A DNA stretch of 64,000 nt, from contig NZ_JAIZZH010000001.1 in the NCBI RefSeq assembly GCF_020421205.1, positions 1,223,691 through 1,287,690 on the forward strand, given 5' to 3'. This stretch comes from Hymenobacter pini (GTDB lineage Bacteria; Bacteroidota; Bacteroidia; Cytophagales; Hymenobacteraceae). Shown here in pieces: positions 8,220 to 16,084 of this stretch (positions within the stretch are counted from its first letter, which is position 1; the number at the start of each line of letters is the position of its first letter). The position numbers were made by a program, and so were the translations under genes. The notes under the pieces were generated by a model. The model had not been told where the DNA came from. It saw nothing but the letters and a program-made list of their open reading frames with translations, and did not search any database.

Positions 8220-8639
8220 ATGCTAACCATCGAAATTCCGTCGCTCGAAGGATTGCCCGAAGCTGCCGAGCAGGTGCGGGCTGCCATCCAAGGGCACTCC
8301 ATCATTTGCTTTGAGGGCGAGATGGGCGCCGGTAAAACTACCTTTATCAAGGCCCTTTGTCGGAGTCTGGGGGTAGAGGAGGAAGTCAGCAGCCCCACCT
8401 TCTCGCTGGTGAACGAGTACCGCGACGCCCAGAACCAGCCCATCTACCACTTCGATTTTTACCGTCTCAACAGTCCCCGCGAGGCTGAAGGAATCGGGGC
8501 CTTGGAGTACTTCGATTCTGGCTATCTTTGCCTGGTTGAGTGGCCTAGCCGGATAGAAGCCTTGCTACCCGCTGAGCAGCTGCTCATCACGCTTACCGTT
8601 ACCGGCCCCTCCTCCAGGGAATTAAAAATTGAGAATTAA
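8220..8639 (+). CDS. tsaE: tRNA threonylcarbamoyladenosine biosynthesis ATPase TsaE
   Basis: A 139-residue P-loop ATPase that works with TsaB and TsaD to make the universal t6A modification at position 37 of ANN-decoding tRNAs. Visible motifs are the Walker A GEMGAGKTT, the switch-like SPTFSLVNEY, HFDFYRL and the VEWPSR strand. I start at the ATG at 8220; upstream in-frame codons lie in or before the promoter box. The last residues (ELKIEN) are encoded by an AT-rich palindrome that also supplies the stop codon, so the native C terminus has probably been replaced by a repeat. tsaB and tsaD are not in this window. Confidence 0.92.
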   Translation: MLTIEIPSLEGLPEAAEQVRAAIQGHSIICFEGEMGAGKTTFIKALCRSLGVEEEVSSPTFSLVNEYRDAQNQPIYHFDFYRLNSPREAEGIGALEYFDSGYLCLVEWPSRIEALLPAEQLLITLTVTGPSSRELKIEN

Positions 8640-8720
8640 AAATTAAAGATTGTCCGCCCCTGCGCCTGCAGGCTGGGCAATTGTTGCAATTCTTAATTTC
8701 TAATTTTTAATTTTTAATTG
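8619..8720. repeat. AT-rich imperfect palindrome between tsaE and ald
   Basis: Two 34-base AT-rich arms (8619-8652 and 8687-8720), built of AATTAAAAATT-type units, are complementary with a few mismatches around a 34-base GC-rich centre. The left arm runs into the tsaE reading frame and carries its stop codon; the right arm ends seven bases before the ald start. Composition contrasts sharply with both neighbours, which suggests insertion of a mobile palindromic repeat. Confidence 0.8.
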
Positions 8721-8726
8721 AATCCA

Positions 8727-9956
8727 ATGCCCGAAGCAGTGCCCCCCGGATTTGAGCAGCTAGCTACCAGCCGCGCGTATTTCACCCAGGAATCCATGCT
8801 GGCCGTGGAGACCCGCAAGCGCAAGCTGTTTATCGGGCTGCCCCGGGAAACGTCGCTGCAGGAAAACCGCATTTGCCTCACGCCCGAGGCCGTGAAGCAC
8901 TTGGTTGAGGCGGGCCATGAGGTGCTGCTGGAAAGCGGGGCTGGGGAGCCCAGCAAGTACTCCGACCACGACTACTCCGAAGCCGGGGCCACGGTGGCCT
9001 ATTCCCAAAAGGAGGTGTTTGAGGCCGATATCATCCTGAAAGTGGCCCCGCCCACCTACGACGAGATGGAGTATATGCGGGCCGGCCAAACCCTGATTTC
9101 GGCCCTGCAGTTTGGCTCCCTTACGGCGGAGTACATTACGGCCCTGCTACGCAAGAAAATCAACGCCATCAGCTTTGAGCTGATCAAGGACCCCTCGGGG
9201 GCGCGGCCGGTGGTGCGGGCCATGTCGGAAATTGCCGGCTCTACCGTGATGCTCATTGCCGCCGAATACCTGGCCCGCTCCAACGAAGGCAAGGGAATCA
9301 TCCTGGGCGGCATTACCGGCGTGCCGCCCTCCCAGGTGGTTATCCTGGGGGCCGGTACGGTAGCCGAGTACGCCGCGCGGGCTGCTATTGGGCTGGGGGC
9401 TGAGGTGAAAGTGTTTGATAATCATCTGTATAAGCTGCGTAGGCTCAAGCAGAACTTAGGTCAACCGCAGCTCTATACCAGCACCCTGGATACCTTCGCC
9501 CTGAACCAGCAGATCCGCCGGGCCGACGTGGTAATTGGGGCGCTGAATGCCGAGGAAGGCCGCATTCCGTTTATGGTATCGGAGGATGCGGTATCTACCA
9601 TGGCACCCGGCTCGGTGATTATCGACGTGAGCATCGACCAGGGCGGCTGTTTCGTGACCAGCGAAATGACCAGCCACAGCAAGCCCGTGTTCCGCAAGTA
9701 CGACGTGATTCACTACTGCGTACCCAATATTGCCTCCCGGGTACCGCGTACCGCTACCAACGCGCTGAGCAACATTTTTACCCCTATTCTGCAGGAAATC
9801 AGCCAGCACGGCGGCATCAACGAGGTGCTGTTCACTAACGAGCATTTCCGCTCGGGCGTGTACGTGTACAAAGGCTCGCTCACCAACGCCAGCATTGCCC
9901 GCAAGTTCAACATGCGCTATAAAGAACTGGCCCTGATGATTGCCGTGCGGAACTAA
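8727..9956 (+). CDS. ald: Alanine dehydrogenase
   Basis: NAD-dependent alanine dehydrogenase, which interconverts L-alanine and pyruvate plus ammonia in the cytoplasm. The 409-residue product has the family's N-terminal substrate domain (GLPRETSLQENRICLTPEAV, about residues 35-55), the Rossmann dinucleotide site (VVILGAGTVAEYAA), and the conserved VIIDVSIDQGGC and CVPNIASRVPRTAT segments. An extra 35 or so residues precede the usual start of the family. I choose the ATG at 8727 over the TTG at 8718, which lies in the palindrome. No promoter box is obvious between tsaE and this gene, so it may be read through from tsaE. Confidence 0.9.
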   Translation: MPEAVPPGFEQLATSRAYFTQESMLAVETRKRKLFIGLPRETSLQENRICLTPEAVKHLVEAGHEVLLESGAGEPSKYSDHDYSEAGATVAYSQKEVFEADIILKVAPPTYDEMEYMRAGQTLISALQFGSLTAEYITALLRKKINAISFELIKDPSGARPVVRAMSEIAGSTVMLIAAEYLARSNEGKGIILGGITGVPPSQVVILGAGTVAEYAARAAIGLGAEVKVFDNHLYKLRRLKQNLGQPQLYTSTLDTFALNQQIRRADVVIGALNAEEGRIPFMVSEDAVSTMAPGSVIIDVSIDQGGCFVTSEMTSHSKPVFRKYDVIHYCVPNIASRVPRTATNALSNIFTPILQEISQHGGINEVLFTNEHFRSGVYVYKGSLTNASIARKFNMRYKELALMIAVRN

Positions 9957-10054
9957 GACCGTAAGCCTCGAGAATCCAGAAGGGTTATATAAGCAGGCCG
10001 CTATAATCGGCGCGAATATTGCGCGCGGTGCATACAACTTCTACCATCTTCTGT

Positions 10055-10522
10055 ATGCTTCTACCTATACGTACGCTTATTACCGGCGTGTGCTTAGCCG
10101 CTACCACGGCCCTGCACGCGCAAACTACCCCAGCACACTCTGACCTGAGCACGGCGCGCTACGACCGTTCCGATACCTTGCGGGCGGTGCGCTACCTGTT
10201 TATGCAGCGCAGCAAGGCTACGCGCGGCTGGCTGCAGACCGGTGTCGGGCTGACGGCTACGGCCGTGGTGGAGAAAGGCCTATTGGCTACTACCAGCCTT
10301 AAGCAGCAGGATAAGCCGTACTACCAAAGCCTGCAGCAGCATGCCAACAGTAATATTTTTATCGGTACTCTGATAACCGGCTACGGTCTGCTGCGGCTCA
10401 GCCGGTTCGGACCCCAGCGCTACCAGAGTGTGCTAAATGCTTACCTGCAGGGCGGCCCGCTGCCGCAGTACCTCACGCGTCGCCTGAAACTGAAGTACTT
10501 CCGGATGATGCCGCCGGTGTAA
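10055..10522 (+). CDS. Secreted or membrane protein of unknown function
   Basis: A 155-residue protein that I do not recognise. The ATG at 10055 gives a signal peptide (MLLPIRTLITGVCLAATTALHAQ), so export is likely. The mature part has two mildly hydrophobic stretches (GVGLTATAVVEKGLLA and IFIGTLITGYGLLRL), which could be membrane segments, and a basic C terminus. It is followed by a strong terminator. The spacing after ald (98 bases) and lack of a shared theme suggest independent expression. Confidence 0.6.
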   Translation: MLLPIRTLITGVCLAATTALHAQTTPAHSDLSTARYDRSDTLRAVRYLFMQRSKATRGWLQTGVGLTATAVVEKGLLATTSLKQQDKPYYQSLQQHANSNIFIGTLITGYGLLRLSRFGPQRYQSVLNAYLQGGPLPQYLTRRLKLKYFRMMPPV

Positions 10523-10540
10523 TGAAGACGATAGATTTAA

Positions 10541-10566
10541 AGCCCGTACAACTGTACGGGCTTTTT
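10541..10566 (+). terminator. Rho-independent terminator
   Basis: Ten-base perfect arms AGCCCGTACA and TGTACGGGCT with a two-base loop, followed by TTTT. A textbook terminator for the gene ending at 10522. Confidence 0.85.
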
Positions 10567-10579
10567 GCGTTTTAGAACT

Positions 10580-11509
10580 ATGAGAATACACCGAGTACTA
10601 ATACCGATTGTGTGTTGGATGACAAGCTGCCAGCAAGGTTATGAGGTGCGGGAGCAACGGCTTAACAGAGCCTTGGAAAGCCAGCAACGCGGAAATGAAC
10701 TGCTGCTACAGGCCACAAAACGCACAGTAAAGTCAATAGCCGAGCAGGTAGAAAAACAGAATAATAGACCAGTTGATGTTGCAATTCTTCAGGATGCTCA
10801 GGCTATTCAACATCAGAGTAATCTACTCATATCAAAGTTGCGCAAGGTTCGGAGGGCAATGCATCGAAGTGCACAACCTATATCTGAGTCCACTAACCGG
10901 AAAGCTGTAGCAGAACTAGTTATGCGACCAGCTACTACTGTCGATTCTCTCTATATAGGGCTGCAACAGTTTGCAGCACACTGTGGTGAATACCTGCCGT
11001 CTGAACAGGTGGTAGATTTCTGGCACCAACTCCATCTTACTCCTTCTGCCAAGACAACCGCCATACAACAATACCGTGAGACGTTTTTTGAAGGAGCGAC
11101 TGTGGCGGAAGCGTCAACTGGGTTAGCACAGCAGGAAACTGAAGTTATTCAGCTCGGCAACAAAGTTTTACAAGCACTGTCTCAGAAAGTATCGTGCTGC
11201 TTCGATGGGTTTCTTACAATCAAAGCACAAGCAATACCTAAAGCGCGTACTGTGAAGCCAGGCGATGTGTACGAAGCGGAGCTTATGCTGCTGCAAGGAA
11301 TACACGTGCGTAACCCGCGGATGACTGCTAATGGCCGGTCAATTCCGGTTGATGACAAAGGGCACGGCCATGTAGCATTCACTGTCCCAGATAACCTACC
11401 ACCTGGAAAAAACAGTGTGAATGCATTCTGGGATGGCACTATCCGCATTACTACGTACGGCCGGGACTCTACTTTTCGGGTGCGGGTACCCTATACAATT
11501 CACCGCTAG
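10580..11509 (+). CDS. Putative lipoprotein, possibly GldM-like
   Basis: A 309-residue protein starting at the ATG at 10580. The N terminus looks like a lipoprotein signal (hydrophobic stretch then WMTSC), so an outer-membrane or periplasmic lipid-anchored location is likely. Residues about 25-100 are helical and charged; the C-terminal third, with VKPGDVYEAELML, NGRSIPVDDKGHGHVAFTV and TFRVRVPY, resembles the beta domains of the gliding/T9SS motor protein GldM. It lacks the usual GldM N-terminal transmembrane helix and is shorter than the roughly 500 residues of GldM. The gene is visibly AT-richer than its neighbours, which suggests transfer. Function is a weak inference. Confidence 0.5.
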   Translation: MRIHRVLIPIVCWMTSCQQGYEVREQRLNRALESQQRGNELLLQATKRTVKSIAEQVEKQNNRPVDVAILQDAQAIQHQSNLLISKLRKVRRAMHRSAQPISESTNRKAVAELVMRPATTVDSLYIGLQQFAAHCGEYLPSEQVVDFWHQLHLTPSAKTTAIQQYRETFFEGATVAEASTGLAQQETEVIQLGNKVLQALSQKVSCCFDGFLTIKAQAIPKARTVKPGDVYEAELMLLQGIHVRNPRMTANGRSIPVDDKGHGHVAFTVPDNLPPGKNSVNAFWDGTIRITTYGRDSTFRVRVPYTIHR

Positions 11510-11512
11510 CAC

Positions 11513-12430
11513 CTACTCTGCCAGCAGCAATACCTTCCAGGCATCCAGCAGGCGACCTTCTTCCAGCAACTGCTTACCCAGTTGCATTAGCGCCGCTTTT
11601 TGTTCGGCGGCTTCGGGGTGCTTGCTGATTGTGTAGCTCACGATGGGCTCGTGCCGGAAAGCGGCCACGTCGTTGGCGGTTGGGATGGACGGAGCTTCGA
11701 TGTTGGCGAGGCGGCCCAGGTTGTTGCCTGTGAGGATATCGGAGGTGCGGATATGCTCCGGGAGCTGGTCAATGCCAATGCCGAGGTGGCGGTTGGGCTT
11801 GGGTACTTCAAACAGGCTGCTGCCCGAGGCCCGGGTGTACCAGTCGCCGCCGAGGCGGGCAATGGCGTCCAGCTTGTGCGGGTCGATACCGATACCGGAG
11901 GGCAGGATGATCTCTTCGCGGAAGTGGGCCAGCACTACCCGACACAGCACCAGGTTGCCGGCCCCGTTATTCTGGCCCAGCTCAATTACCTGCTCCACTA
12001 CGCACTCAAACGCGGCCGGCGCTTCCAGCACCCGGGGCGGGCGTACCTGCTGGCTGGCTACTTCGGTGAAGCCGGCCTTCACAAACTCATTCACGCCCTG
12101 CGCATACTCGGTGCTGGCCAACGACATCTGCTCCACCATGGCGTAGTCGCAGATATGAATAACGCATTCCGGTACCTCGCGCACGTTCTGCAGGGTGTGC
12201 TTCTGGGAGTTGTCGCGCACCCGGTTGGCGGGCGAGAAGGCCAGAATAGGCGGGTTGGAACCGAAGCAATTGAAGAAGCTGAAGGGGCTCAGGTTCACGC
12301 TGCCATCCGCGGCAATGGTACTCACAAAAGCCACCGGGCGCGGTGCCACGGCCCCGACCATAAACGGGTGCCAGTCGGAGGGGGAGAGGCTGGACGGAAC
12401 GATGCTGCGGAACGGGGTGGGAGTAGACAT
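11513..12430 (-). CDS. Flavin reductase-like FMN-binding protein
   Basis: A 305-residue protein with an N-terminal FMN-binding split-barrel domain of the flavin reductase-like group: VGAVAPRPVAFVSTIAADGSVNLSPFSFFN is the hallmark first strand pair, followed by NPPILAFSP. Such proteins bind FMN and reduce flavins or act as small oxidoreductases. The C-terminal 90 residues are mostly helical and specific to this longer subgroup. The gene converges on the lipoprotein gene ending at 11509 with only three bases between stop codons and no terminator visible. Confidence 0.8.
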   Translation of the reverse strand: MSTPTPFRSIVPSSLSPSDWHPFMVGAVAPRPVAFVSTIAADGSVNLSPFSFFNCFGSNPPILAFSPANRVRDNSQKHTLQNVREVPECVIHICDYAMVEQMSLASTEYAQGVNEFVKAGFTEVASQQVRPPRVLEAPAAFECVVEQVIELGQNNGAGNLVLCRVVLAHFREEIILPSGIGIDPHKLDAIARLGGDWYTRASGSSLFEVPKPNRHLGIGIDQLPEHIRTSDILTGNNLGRLANIEAPSIPTANDVAAFRHEPIVSYTISKHPEAAEQKAALMQLGKQLLEEGRLLDAWKVLLLAE

Positions 12431-12513
12431 GGGTGGAGGTTGGCGCGATACCGGTGGTACGCGGCCGTTTTGTAGCTTGGGGCCCGCAAATTAGAGTAAT
12501 AATCCTTGATCTG

Positions 12514-13065
12514 ATGCAGAATATCCACCTGAGCAAGCTCCTGAGTTACGCGCTGCGCCACCATCCCCAGGAACTGGATCTGACGCTGGATGCCCAGGGT
12601 TGGGTATCCGTTGACGAGCTGCTAACCGCCCTGCAAACCCGCGACGCCAGCATTACCCTGGCGCGGCTGCAGGAGGTGGTAGCCGACAACGATAAAAAAC
12701 GGTTTGCCTTTTCTGAGGACGGCCGCCGGCTGCGCGCCAGCCAGGGCCATTCGGTGGCCGTTGACCTGGGCCTGACGCCCGTAGTGCCCCCCGAAACCCT
12801 GTACCACGGCACCGCTACCCGGTTTCTGCAGACGATTCTATCCGAAGGACTACGGCCCGGGAGCCGGCAGCACGTGCACCTTTCGCCCGACCAGGTGACG
12901 GCCGAAGCCGTGGGCCGTCGGCACGGCAAGCCAGTTATTCTGGCGGTGTCGGCAGGGCGTATGCACCAGGCTGGAGCAGAGTTCTACCAATCGGCTAATG
13001 GGGTGTGGCTGACGGCTGCTGTGCCACCACAATATCTGCAAACAGAAACAGCCTCGGCTAAATGA
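12514..13065 (+). CDS. kptA: RNA 2'-phosphotransferase (Tpt1/KptA)
   Basis: A 183-residue enzyme of the Tpt1/KptA family, which moves an internal RNA 2'-phosphate to NAD+, giving ADP-ribose 1'',2''-cyclic phosphate. Family signatures are complete: LSYALRHHP (R15, H16), LDAQGWVSVDELL, DKKRFAFSEDGRRLRASQGHS, LYHGTATRF, RQHVHLS and the closing NGVWLTAAVPPQYL. The ATG at 12514 places the first motif at the usual distance; upstream in-frame codons give unrelated sequence. Its stop overlaps the next start as ATGA, so it is coupled to an exported M28 peptidase. In bacteria the physiological substrate is uncertain because tRNA splicing of the eukaryotic kind is absent. Confidence 0.92.
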   Translation: MQNIHLSKLLSYALRHHPQELDLTLDAQGWVSVDELLTALQTRDASITLARLQEVVADNDKKRFAFSEDGRRLRASQGHSVAVDLGLTPVVPPETLYHGTATRFLQTILSEGLRPGSRQHVHLSPDQVTAEAVGRRHGKPVILAVSAGRMHQAGAEFYQSANGVWLTAAVPPQYLQTETASAK

Positions 13066-13988
13066 AGCACTGGCTGAGCCTCACGTTGGGTATATTCTTG
13101 GCTAACACAGGTGCGGGGCAGAGCCGGGTGCAGCCAGCTGATACCGCGCAATTACGCCAGCATATCGTAGCCCTGACTTCTACGCCCGAGCCCCGCAACT
13201 ACCTGCACGAGAGTAGCCTCAACCAAGCGGCCGACTATATTAATGCGGCGTTTGCCGCAGCGGGTGCCCAGCCTACAGAGCAGACCTATCAGGTGCAGGG
13301 CCGCACGTACCGAAATATTTTGGGGCATTTCGGGCCGGAAAATGGCCCGCGTGTTATCATTGGGGCGCACTATGATGTGTGCGGGGAGCAGCCCGGCGCC
13401 GATGACAACGGCAGCGGCGTAGCGGCCTTACTGGAACTGGCCCGGCTGCTTAGTCAGCAGAAGCAGTTGCCCTGCCGCATTGATGTGGTAGCGTACACGC
13501 TGGAGGAGCCGCCGTTTTTTCGCACCCGGCAGATGGGCAGCTACGTGCACGCCGAGTCGTTGCGAAAAGCCCGAGTGCCGGTACGGGGCATGGTGGCGCT
13601 GGAAACGCTGGGCTATTTCGATGACCGGAAGCACACCCAGGACTACCCAGTAGGCCTGCTGAAATGGGTGTACGGCACGCGGGGCAACTACGTGACGGTG
13701 GCCCAGAAATTCGGGAACGGGCGCTTCGGGCGGCAGTTTGCCCGGCACTACCGCACGGCGGCCACGTTGCCCATGAGGCGGTTCAAAGCGCCCGCCTGGC
13801 TGCCCGGCATCGACTTCTCCGACCACCTCAACTACTGGCACTTCGGCTACCCGGCTCTGCTTATTACTGATACCGCCTTCTACCGCAACAAGCACTACCA
13901 CAAACCTACCGACACCCTTAGCCGCTTGGATATGCGCCGGTTGGGTCTGGCCGTGGATGCCCTGCTGGCTACCATGATGCAGCCCTAG
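13062..13988 (+). CDS. Secreted M28-family zinc aminopeptidase
   Basis: A 308-residue peptidase with a signal peptide (MKHWLSLTLGIFLANTGAGQ). Two-zinc ligands of family M28 are visible: GAHYDV (His, Asp), the bridging Asp in GADDNGSG, the catalytic Glu region YTLEEPPF, ALETLGY, and the late His in NKHYHKPTD. Such enzymes trim N-terminal residues from peptides in the periplasm or outside the cell. Translation is coupled to kptA by a four-base overlap, although the two products work in different compartments; the link is probably transcriptional only. Confidence 0.87.
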   Translation: MKHWLSLTLGIFLANTGAGQSRVQPADTAQLRQHIVALTSTPEPRNYLHESSLNQAADYINAAFAAAGAQPTEQTYQVQGRTYRNILGHFGPENGPRVIIGAHYDVCGEQPGADDNGSGVAALLELARLLSQQKQLPCRIDVVAYTLEEPPFFRTRQMGSYVHAESLRKARVPVRGMVALETLGYFDDRKHTQDYPVGLLKWVYGTRGNYVTVAQKFGNGRFGRQFARHYRTAATLPMRRFKAPAWLPGIDFSDHLNYWHFGYPALLITDTAFYRNKHYHKPTDTLSRLDMRRLGLAVDALLATMMQP

Positions 13989-14056
13989 CCCGCGCCAACC
14001 CCGGCCGGTTTCAAGGCGTATGGGAGGCTGGCTCCGCACCTGCGGGGTAGCTGTTC

Positions 14057-14830
14057 ATGAAGAAATACCTCTGCCTGCTGGGCTGCGGCCTGCTGCCGGC
14101 TACCGGTTTCTGCCAGCAGCCTCGCCTCCTCGACCAAAACACACTGGGCTGGCTAGTGTACGCCGGCGACCATAAACTAAGCGCTAATTGGGCTCTGCAC
14201 ACCGAGTACCAATGGCGGCGGGTGAACTGGCTGCGGGCCCCGCAGCAACAGCTGGCCCGGTTGGGAGTGGTGCGCAAGTTGTCGGAGCGGGTAAAGGTTT
14301 CGGGGGGCTACACCTATTTCCAGACCCACCGGTACGGTGAGTACCCCACAGTACCCAACCGGCCGGAGCTGGAGCAGCGGCTGTACGAAGATATGTCTCT
14401 GGACGACCAGCTGGGCCGCCTCACGCTTACCCACCGGCTGCGGCTGGAGCAGCGCTGGCTGGGTACCCGCGCCGCGGAGGGCAGGGGCCCGGTGCAGGCG
14501 TGGGAATATCAGAACCGCATCCGCTACCAGCTGTCGGGGCAGTGGCCGCTGCAGGGGCCTACGGTGGAGGATGGGGAGTGGTACCTGAATGCCTTTGATG
14601 AACTGTTCATCAGTTTCGGCCGCAACGTGGGCAGCAATGTGTTCAACCAGAACCGCATTTCCGGCGGCCTCGGCTACCAGTTCACGGACAAAGCCAAGGT
14701 GGAGCTGAATTACCTCAACCAAATAACCCAGCACCCCGAGCCAGAGCCCGTTTCGCAGCGCCCTGTTTTCGAAATAAACCACGGTTTCCGGCTGAATGTA
14801 CTGTACAGCCTGGACTTTACGGGCCAGTAA
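14057..14830 (+). CDS. DUF2490-type outer-membrane barrel protein
   Basis: A 257-residue protein with a signal peptide (KKYLCLLGCGLLPATGFCQQ) and alternating beta-strand sequence typical of a small outer-membrane barrel. The pattern fits DUF2490: an early TEYQWRR strand, QQQLARLGVVRKLSERVKVSGGYTYF, HRLRLEQRW, ISFGRNVGSNVFNQNRISGG and a late strand pair ending in LNVLYSLDF. Function is unknown for the family. Its 3' end overlaps the convergent gene at 14817 by 14 bases. Confidence 0.75.
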   Translation: MKKYLCLLGCGLLPATGFCQQPRLLDQNTLGWLVYAGDHKLSANWALHTEYQWRRVNWLRAPQQQLARLGVVRKLSERVKVSGGYTYFQTHRYGEYPTVPNRPELEQRLYEDMSLDDQLGRLTLTHRLRLEQRWLGTRAAEGRGPVQAWEYQNRIRYQLSGQWPLQGPTVEDGEWYLNAFDELFISFGRNVGSNVFNQNRISGGLGYQFTDKAKVELNYLNQITQHPEPEPVSQRPVFEINHGFRLNVLYSLDFTGQ

Positions 14831-15419
14831 GTTCCGGCAGTTGCCCTACCCATACCCAGCCGGATTGCACTATCAGAAAGAGCCGACCATCGGAATACTT
14901 ATGCTCGTGATGGGGGTGGCGGAGTAAGCTAGCGGGCCAGCCGGCCGGGAAATCATCCGCGTCATACCAAACCTCCCAAGGGTGAGTCTGCCACGTTAGC
15001 CTGTCTGCGCCGGGTAGTTCCTGATACTCCGCCGGTAGGGGCGGGCCTTCGGGGTGCGGTTCCCCGAACATGTTCTGATGCCTTTCAATACTTTGCCGAA
15101 TGCCCACGGTTACTTCGGAGCTATGCGCAAACTCCGGCCCCGCAAGCCACACGGCAGCATACGCTGGCTCCCTGAGTGACGCCAAAGCAGACTGCCACGC
15201 GAAAAATGTGGTGAGCAGATGTTGCGCCGCCAGCTGCCGCACCCGTTTCGGAGGCTGCAGGTGGTGCCAGTGCCAGGGATGCAGCCCCAGCTTCTCGTCC
15301 ATGTACTGATATTCTTCTAGCAGAGTGAGGCTCAGCGGTGCAGGTGTTGTGCTGTTTACTTGCAGCCTCTTGAGATGTCGTTTGCCACCGCGTACTTTTT
15401 TGTTCCGCATATATCCCAT
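14817..15419 (-). CDS. Protein of unknown function
   Basis: A 200-residue protein I do not recognise. It has no signal peptide or membrane segment, and is rich in Trp, His and Pro (GLHPWHWHHLQPP, WQTHPWEVWYDADDFPAGW). The ATG at 15419 is used; a second ATG lies at 15410 and a TTG at 15425. A basic N terminus (RNKKVRGGKRHLKRL) precedes the folded part. The gene is convergent with the DUF2490 gene and overlaps it by 14 bases. Reading-frame length and codon use support a real gene. Confidence 0.6.
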   Translation of the reverse strand: MGYMRNKKVRGGKRHLKRLQVNSTTPAPLSLTLLEEYQYMDEKLGLHPWHWHHLQPPKRVRQLAAQHLLTTFFAWQSALASLREPAYAAVWLAGPEFAHSSEVTVGIRQSIERHQNMFGEPHPEGPPLPAEYQELPGADRLTWQTHPWEVWYDADDFPAGWPASLLRHPHHEHKYSDGRLFLIVQSGWVWVGQLPELTGP

Positions 15420-15481
15420 ACCCAAACATGGTATATGAAAGTGAAAACTATTTTATTGCTAAATAAGTATATGTTTACTAA

Positions 15482-15493
15482 ATAACTATAGCT
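15482..15493 (+). repeat. 12-bp direct repeat, left copy
   Basis: ATAACTATAGCT here recurs exactly at 15962-15973. The two copies bracket the small InsA-like gene at 15521-15943, 27 bases before its start and 18 bases after its stop. It could be a target-site duplication or a binding site. Confidence 0.6.
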
Positions 15494-15520
15494 AGTCCGT
15501 AAGTCCTTACTCACTGCTGC

Positions 15521-15943
15521 ATGTCCCAGTTGCGTTGCCCTAAGTGCGAATCGATGGAAGCCACCAAGAGTGGGGTAGTGGGTGGGCGGCAGCGCTACAA
15601 ATGTAAGAACTGTGGCTACCATTACTCGGTAGCTAAAACGGGCAAGGAAACCAGCCCATATTACGTAATTAAGGCTCTGCAACTATACGTGGAGGGCGTG
15701 AGCTACCGTGAAATTGAGCGGCTGCTGGGCGTAAGTCACGTATCGGTGATGAACTGGGTGAAGAAGTACGGAGTAAAGGCGCCGCGGCAGACGGATTATC
15801 ATCCTACCTACAAAATCCTCAACCAGAAGGAACTGGCGGAGTTTTTTCAGCGACCTGAGAACCTGAAAGAAGCCGGCCTGATAGTGACGGAATTGGGGGA
15901 TAAGTATATGATGATCAGGTGGGAGAGATTCAAACAAGCGTAA
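15521..15943 (+). CDS. IS1 InsA-like zinc-ribbon/HTH protein, probably domesticated
   Basis: A 140-residue protein. Residues 1-40 form a zinc ribbon (CPKC at 6-9 and CKNC near 28-31) and residues about 50-82 a helix-turn-helix (VEGVSYREIERLLGVSHVSV), the same order as InsA of IS1. The remaining 55 residues (HPTYKILNQKELAEFF and onward) do not resemble the InsB catalytic domain, and no InsB frame or DDE motif follows. So it is more likely a DNA-binding protein descended from a transposase than an active one. A 12-base direct repeat flanks the gene and no terminal inverted repeats were found. Confidence 0.65.
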   Translation: MSQLRCPKCESMEATKSGVVGGRQRYKCKNCGYHYSVAKTGKETSPYYVIKALQLYVEGVSYREIERLLGVSHVSVMNWVKKYGVKAPRQTDYHPTYKILNQKELAEFFQRPENLKEAGLIVTELGDKYMMIRWERFKQA

Positions 15944-15961
15944 AGCTATACCTGGGTTAGC

Positions 15962-15973
15962 ATAACTATAGCT
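15962..15973 (+). repeat. 12-bp direct repeat, right copy
   Basis: Exact second copy of ATAACTATAGCT, 480 bases from the left copy. It also forms a seven-base inverted repeat (AGCTATA 15944-15950, TATAGCT 15967-15973) with sequence right after the InsA-like stop codon. Confidence 0.6.
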
Positions 15974-16084
15974 GGGGTGCGGCTTCTCGGTGAGGATTTT
16001 TCTACTTGGCAACGGTAGACCGGGGCCGCAGGGCAACTGGTCTGCCAGTGCAGCCTGCCTTCCCTCACCTCAACCCCACCCGTT

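Noticed and set aside
15482..15973. Complete insertion sequence
   Set aside because: No terminal inverted repeats and no catalytic transposase domain; only a direct repeat and an InsA-like protein.
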